Source: Rhizoctonia solani
Taxonomy: Eukaryota > Basidiomycota > Agaricomycetes > Cantharellales > Ceratobasidiaceae
Direction of reading: 5' to 3'
NCBI RefSeq assembly: GCF_016906535.1
Contig: NC_057377.1
Coordinates: 2,046,001 to 2,110,000 of the forward strand
DNA length: 64,000 nucleotides
A program made the position numbers and the translations under genes. The notes below the pieces were generated by a model, which was not told the origin of the DNA, made no database searches, and saw only the letters and a list, made by a program, of their open reading frames with translations. Positions 58,003-64,000 of this stretch are shown here, one piece after another (the first letter of the stretch is position 1; each line of letters starts with the position of its first letter).

Positions 58003-61000
58003 TTACTTTTTTGCGTCAACAGAGTGATTACTAGCTGAGAGTTTTGATGCTTTCAGACGGAACACCTTCCTCTGTGAGCTTCCACCTCCTGTGACTACTG
58101 AGTGCCCAGATGTAGTAGGTGCTGTGGAGCTAGACCCAGGCTGTAATTGCAACAGCTGCTCCGGTGTAGCAGTAGCTGCTCTTGGCTGCGCACTTCCAGA
58201 TGGCCTGGGAACAATTGGTGCTTGTCTTGAAGAGCTACCACTGGCAGCTGGATCTGTACGTGTTGGCATGCTGCTTGGTGGATCCATGGACGGTGCTGTG
58301 CGCTTCTTGGCTGGCACCAATATTGGCCCTTGAACAGATAACGTGTGTCAACCTTGGCAGAAAATGTGTTTAAATGAATCCATACCTGTCGCAGATAAAG
58401 GCTGACTTGGCTGTGCTGTTGCCGCAGCCACCAATGACGGGTCAGAAGAAGAGTGACCAAGTCTTGCCTTTTTTGCATGGAACTTAGTCTTTTGTTGACT
58501 ACTGGCCACCATTGTCCGGGCACCAATGGCATTTGGTGTGGTGGTAAGTACACCCTGGGATACTTCACAACGTTAATATTCTCTATGCACTCCGCAATCA
58601 ATATCCAAGAAGAACTTACTCAACAACTCATCAGTCTGTTCTGTGCTTCCTGTTGATAATGTTGGAAGAGGTTGCATGCTCTGTGTTGTAGGGACTACTG
58701 TCAGAATACGTTGCTCCTGATCAGCAATGGTCAAACTTTATCTAGGCTGGAGCAACGTACAATTGCTTGAGGGAGCACCAGAAACCTGCGATCCCAGTGC
58801 CTTGGCTAGGGCTAGCTTTTGAACAGCATTTGCATCTCGAGAGCATTGTTCATTTTGGCTTTTTCTCTTGTGTGGCCCAGCTTTGGAAGTGGATGGTTTT
58901 GTACCCTTTGTTGAAGGGACTGCAGGGATCTCCTCCAAGTCAAGCTCATCGTGATCATTGGAGTGTGGCTGAGCGATTTCCGAGTACACAGTTTGCAAGG
59001 TTCTTTGCAAGCTCAGGAAATGGTTAGAGAGCTGTGCCTTACTATCTGCGTAAACATTCAGGGCCAGATCAATTCCCTCTGGCGCCATGATGTTGTATAC
59101 AGCTACATCTCGCAGCTGCCCAGGGCGATCAACGCGACCCATGATTTGGTCAAGCTCAAGCCCAGACCAAACACTGCTCTGCAGATGGGAAAATTTGTTA
59201 GACAAACTGAGTGATGCAAACATTGAGCCATACATACTACAATTATCACAACTGAGGCTTCCACCAAGTTGAGACCAGCTGAGCCTACATTGCTGATGAT
59301 CATGATTCGGCATGATGGGTCGTTGGCAAACTTCTCAACAGACCGTTGACGCTTGGTGGTAGCCATAGAGCCGTTGTACGTCACATAGTCTTTTTCTTTG
59401 AGAGTGAGCATCTGATATAATTTTCAGTCATCAAACGTGAAGCTACAAATAACTTGCAAGAAATAAGAGCACTGACCTTTGCAATGAGTGCTTGGTGCTG
59501 CTGAAATTCCACGTATATGAGAAACTTCCGCGGCTTCTTGCTGGGCAAAGGTTCTTGCACAAGCCTTGCTTTATCTAGCGTACCATCCTCAAGCAATGCA
59601 ACGGGTTTGGGGTTGCCGATCCAGAACCACTCAATCAATCCCATGACACATTGCATCCTTGTGGACATCTTCTGGGGCAGGTTCTCCACTGTCCAGTCAT
59701 CGGTGACTTTGTTTGTCAAGGTACCACGATCAAGCTCCTGAGCCTGCTCTTCCAGCCGTAGCGCTCCCAGCTTAGCCAGCATACCAGCAAACTTCTGTTC
59801 TATCAGGAAGTTCTGATTTGAGATTTGTAAGTATTGGTGTAATCAGCTTATATGGGAAAGCAAATTTGACTCACATGCCACCTGACATTCTTGCAATCGC
59901 TCCGTTCCACCTCCCCCTGTGCCTGAGACCCATTCCATGTATTCTCATCTACATCCTCATCCTCATTGTCACCCACATTGTCCTGCGCTTGCTTTCTTTT
60001 TTGTCTCTTGGCAGCCTTAGCCTTTTGCGCCAGTTTTGTTCTGTTATAAATCATCAACAAAGTCAGTTGTTGTGTGATAGAATACGGAGGCAGGAGATTA
60101 TATCTGAGAGAAAGGCAAAAAAGGGTGAGACATACTTTTTGCTCTTCTGCTGTGTGTGCTCTTGATTGATGACCCGTTGCATTTCCTTCTCTTCTTCATT
60201 CATGGGTGCCCAAGCAATGAACTTCTGTACAAACGGGAGATCCAAGATTCGTCTGCCCAAATAGTCTAAGGACTCATTTGTGCGACGAATCATGATGGGG
60301 AGAAGAAGCAAGCGCAACATGTTTAGTGGCTGCTTTGAGACATGAATCATATGGAGGATGCTCCGCTGGTCCTCAGCCTGGTACTTGCTTTCCAGTTCTT
60401 CCTTGATCTTAGCAGCGCGGGGGTTGTACAAGGGAATTTTGCCAAGTAAAAGTGCCGCTTGAAGCTCCCTTTCTACTGTGGCTTGAATTACCGCTGTGCT
60501 TGTAAGCCTCCAACTTTCATTACCAGTTGACAGCATTTCCTGCATCTCGTTCCAGACCTGAACTCCTTGCTCACCAAGCAATGGCTGGTAGCGCAGGTTT
60601 CGTCCAAGAGCAAGCAGGCACTAGTACGCACAGGCGTAACGTAATGTCAATGATGCGCTGGTGTATAACATAGTCAAATGACTTACTTTGAGCGACGTAA
60701 ACAATGGTGTGGCGGTTGCTCCAATCACCAAGGACGAGGACTGAGTAATGAGCTGAACCCCTCGTTGAGTGTGACTGCTGTTTCGGAGATTGTGTATCTC
60801 GTCCACAGCTGCCACCCGAAAGCGCATTCCAAAGAGTGAGCCTGCATTGCTGATCCCTGCCTTGAAAGCAGGTGTCTCGCCCTTAGCTTCGTACTCCCTT
60901 GCATCTTTACCCTTGAATGCAGGAGGGAGCTGTAAGCACCGTTTTGCTTCCTTTGCAATAGCCTGATAAGGTCACCGGATTTATTTAATAGTTCTACCAG

Positions 61001-63048
61001 CATAGTCAATGAATGTACACTTACCGATAGGTCTGCAATGATAACTACTCGCCCTGCATGCTCCAAGTCTCGTCCAGCTGCAGCGCGGTATGGACCTGTT
61101 GGGTCACTGCAGAAGCTCTCAAGGGTGCCGCTCTCAACTGAGTACCGGACAGGAACAAAACTACCAAGCTGGGTAAACTTCTTCCATTGCTCCATCCATT
61201 GATTGCCAAGTGTCCGCGGAGTAATGACAATTGATGGCAAATTTGGTATGGACTTTTGGCCTGCAAAGTATGGCAAGCTTCGCTCTACAGGTCACAGAGT
61301 CAGAGTCAACCAAACAGCACATCAGCCACACAAACGCCACTCACCTTGGATAAACATGGGTGTTGCAAGACGCTCTTTGGCTGGCAGTTCCTGTTGCTTA
61401 TAGTAATGTTGGATCATGCTAATGACCCCAATGATTTGCACCGTCTTTCCAAGTCCAACATTGTCGCACAGTAAAGTTGGTTGGGCGCAATCGCCCACTC
61501 TCTGTGTGAAAGCGCCTTCCAAGATTCTGAGAGTGCCTACCACTTGATGCCAAAACGGCACCGCACGAGTTTTGGCCAGTGGAGCCATGTCTTTGGCGCT
61601 TTCACCAGTGCCAGGCTCTGCAAACGGGAACTGATCCACACCTGGCAGTCCTAGCTGGGCCCACAAAGCCTCCGTGGACAAGGACTTGAGATGCGATACC
61701 CCAATATCCTCGCACCCATCCACCAAACTGTGGAGACCAGAGACACCAACTGTAGGGATAGGAAGCTCAGACTTGTCAAGACAGCCAACTCCATAGCAGT
61801 ACTCCTCAACATAGTAAGCATAGGCAGCCTGCATTTCTTCTTCGCTTGGACCATCTTGAGTTGACTTGCTTTTAGATTTTGACGCCGCTGGTTCAAGAGT
61901 TCCTATAAGCAAATAACTTAAACACAAGCTGGTTGGTACTCACTCAGATCATCCTCAAGACTTCCAAACCCAAGACTTGACCATAACTGCTTCAGCGTAC
62001 GTTCCCTGGACAGGAAGTGAAGCTCATCAACCTCCTTTGTCCCTATTGCTATCTTCCGCCAATCAGTCAAAGCCCTTGTTGCGTCACGCAATGCCTTGGG
62101 GGATCTGAGCCTTTGAGCATCTATTATAACAATCCATTAGCTTGGCGTTTTCCGTGAAGCTTGGCTTGCTTACCTTCCAGTTTGCTGTCGACCTTTTGCA
62201 TTCTAGCACATGATGTGGCTACCTTACACTTTAAGCTCCGCGCAAGGTTCTCATACTTGCGCTGTGCAAAGCAACGAATTGTAGGGATCAGCTCTGGGAC
62301 AACAGTCCCACGACTGCTGACCCCTGCATCGCCAAATAGGGCTCGAGCCAAAGCTGCTTGCACATCTCGTTCTTCCAGCCTTGCATGGGTGTCAGCTATA
62401 GGCACCTGATGCTCAAGAACACGCTTGGTAGCTGGACGTTCCTGCGTGTATGATTGTGGTCAAATACTGAGACGTACTTGGTTATGTAAAACTCACCCTG
62501 TTTAAGCTTCTGTCATCCTTCCAGAGATCGGCAGGAGTAGCCCCAATCTTTCCCAAAGTCTCCTCCACTTGATTCATGACGCCGCCCTTCCTGTTGATTG
62601 CAGCCAATACCAGGTTGCGATACGCAGCATACCCATAAGGGTCCGGGCCACCTTTCTCGCCTCGAGTAGTGGACTTGATTGTCTTGCGGATTGGTATCTT
62701 CCTCACATAATCCGCCTTCCAGGTATCCCAGAAATATTGCAGGAAGCGTTCTGCAGCCTGACGCTCATGGAGCCCAAGTGCCTTTCGGCGATTTTCGGTG
62801 ATTGAGGCGATTGAAGACTCGGGCATGGTGAGGCCCAGTTCCTTGCTTGAATCCAACTGTGGGTCACTGTCGCCAACTACATCAATCTCAGCATCGTAAT
62901 AGTCCTCACTACCCTTTAGAGGAAACAGCCCAAAAAGCTCCCTCCACACGTTGCTTGTCCAGGGAGGGCAGGTTAACGGGTGCGACTTGTTCATAGCAGC
63001 AGCTTCGAACAGGTAGAGAACGGAGTGGGCAACGGGAGTCAAAGGCAT
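58003..63048 (-). CDS. SNF2-family helicase/ATPase
   Basis: Large multi-exon minus-strand gene, ATG at 63048 (MPLTPVAHSVLYLFEAAAMN), stop at 58003, over 1,200 residues. The N-terminal third has no domain I recognise (RFLQYFWDTWKADYVRKIPI; YGYAAYRNLVLAAINRKGGV). Helicase motifs follow in order: I DNVGLGKTVQ (about 61445-61475), Ia IVITPRTLGNQW, II DEIH in VDEIHNLRN (about 60800), III GATATPL (about 60715), a spacer with RRTNESLDYLGRRILDLP, IV KFLIYVEFQQHQALI, V SNVGSAGLNL (about 59290) and VI DQIMGRVDRPGQ (about 59130). SNF2 proteins usually have DEAH or DExH in motif II and QxxGRxxRxGQ in motif VI, both satisfied. Nuclear-type basic stretch KRQKRKQ. The C-terminus is Ser/Pro/Gln-rich. It looks like a lineage-specific SNF2 relative, not Snf2, Chd1 or Ino80 orthologues. 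Substrate unknown. Confidence 0.88.
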
Positions 63049-63709
63049 GGTGAGGATCTAAGTGTGATGAAAAGGATAAATGTGAGATAGTGGTGATAGA
63101 CTGCTAAGTAGCTCAAGTAGTAGCTGGGACTGCAAAGATCACGTTTGGGGGTATTGCTACCTGCGAGCATTGGTTCTTTTGTATCATGGCCTCCAGGATT
63201 ACAATCACATGTCTCATGGCGATCATAAGATAGTGCTACCTTGTCTCAGACTTTGTCTGCTGGATCCTCAAAGCTCCGCTGTCATGCCAAGCCAATCAAT
63301 ACCGTTAAAGGAAGCAGTTTTCAGCTAAGGCATTACCCATATTAGGCATCTCAGCCGTATTCAATCTTTGGCTGTCCGTATCTACATTTGATTCTCTCAA
63401 GTGGGAACCCCCACAGCCAAAATTAACTGATGACAGTCAGATTGCAGATTGTTTGAGCTAAGATAAATGCGGGGGTAAATTAAGTTTCAGTGCAAGGCTT
63501 GGATCATCTTGGAACGATTCCCTGTGCCTTAGAATCTTGTATTAAATATGTTCTTTTCTTTTGAAGGCTTGATGAACAACAACCGTGGATGTTCACTCAA
63601 TTGTCGGTTTCAAGAATTCATTTTGTTTTTAATCAATTCTATCATGTGGCGGAATAAGGTTTGTCACCTTATTAAGATCCAATCTTTCCTTTCTAACTTC
63701 GTTACTCAC
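63049..63709. other. Upstream region of the SNF2 gene
   Basis: About 660 bp, AT-rich, presumably the SNF2 promoter. No further feature seen. Confidence 0.4.
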
Positions 63710-63835
63710 CTTTCCACAATTGGAGAAATGCTGCTCACGCCATGCTGGACGCTTGCACGCAAATACTTTATCAGCAGTGCTTGCAGAAAAAAGTGCAATA
63801 TTGGGTTCAATAGTTCCATTGTTGAAAGGCTTGCG
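63710..63835 (-). pseudogene. Possible isolated exon fragment of unknown protein
   Basis: A 42-codon minus-strand frame, RKPFNNGTIEPNIALFSAST then ADKVFACKRPAWREQHFSNC GK, ends at a consensus donor (AAG/gtgagt). A stop codon precedes it and no continuing exon is apparent downstream. The sequence looks coding (Cys/Trp/Arg motif) but I cannot name the family. It is an exon of a gene running in from beyond 64000, or debris. Confidence 0.3.
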
Positions 63836-64000
63836 TCAAGACCTAAGGTACTGGTCTTAAGGGTTGTGGCGCACCGCTGGTGCCAACATTTGACAGGCAC
63901 ATTCTAGAACAGGCACTATGGCAGCTCAAATTAAACAGTCTCTTTTGTTGAGTTCCGCAGTCCGGTAGTGAAACACAGCCTATTGAGTACGGAAACGCAA

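Overview
The window reads as nuclear DNA of a filamentous basidiomycete. The genes are split by many short (about 50-60 bp) GT-AG introns and encode families typical of Agaricomycetes: DUF6535 membrane proteins, F-box/LRR-like proteins, a short tyrosinase, secreted M28 leucine aminopeptidases, NACHT/WD40 remnants and HNH-nuclease-like proteins. The mix resembles Rhizoctonia / Ceratobasidiaceae. That is my inference from family recognition, not from a search.

Layout. 1-9.3 kb: the 5' part of a secreted GH5 glucanase (-), an F-box protein (-) and a large DUF6535 membrane protein (+). 9.3-11.9 kb is AT-rich and gene-poor. 11.9-14.8 kb: a TPR protein resembling the cohesin loader Mau2/Scc4 (+). 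14.8-18.5 kb has no intact gene but holds a transposase-like fragment and a G7/C7 palindrome. 18.5-29.6 kb: tyrosinase (+), a three-exon orphan (+), an Atg14/UVRAG-family autophagy protein (-) and two tandem leucine aminopeptidases (+). 29.9-32.1 kb: a decayed WD40 gene between two 220-bp MITE copies (a third lies at 20.3 kb). 32.5-39.2 kb: a PIL1 eisosome gene, a divergent tandem PIL1 paralog and a second F-box protein, all on -. 43-51.6 kb: a Dma1-like FHA-RING ubiquitin ligase (+), an HNH-nuclease-like protein (-) and a Crinkler-like ATPase/nuclease fusion (+).

51.8-58 kb is repeat-dominated: LTR-like sequences, a 5 x 22 bp repeat and a satellite array of about 28 units of 83 bp. The array is split by a 1,203-bp DNA transposon with terminal inverted repeats and an exact 8-bp target duplication. 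58-63 kb carries a large SNF2-type helicase gene (-). The last kilobase holds only a possible exon fragment.

There is no operon logic here. Genes look independently transcribed, several with a TATAAAT box 45-75 bp before the start codon. The most unusual features are the 83-bp satellite, whose central palindrome occurs with both loop orientations, the transposon in it, the ATPase/nuclease gene beside it, and the tandem PIL1 paralog pair that shares an intron position. Exon models were made by hand from reading frame and splice signals; spans marked as genes include introns.
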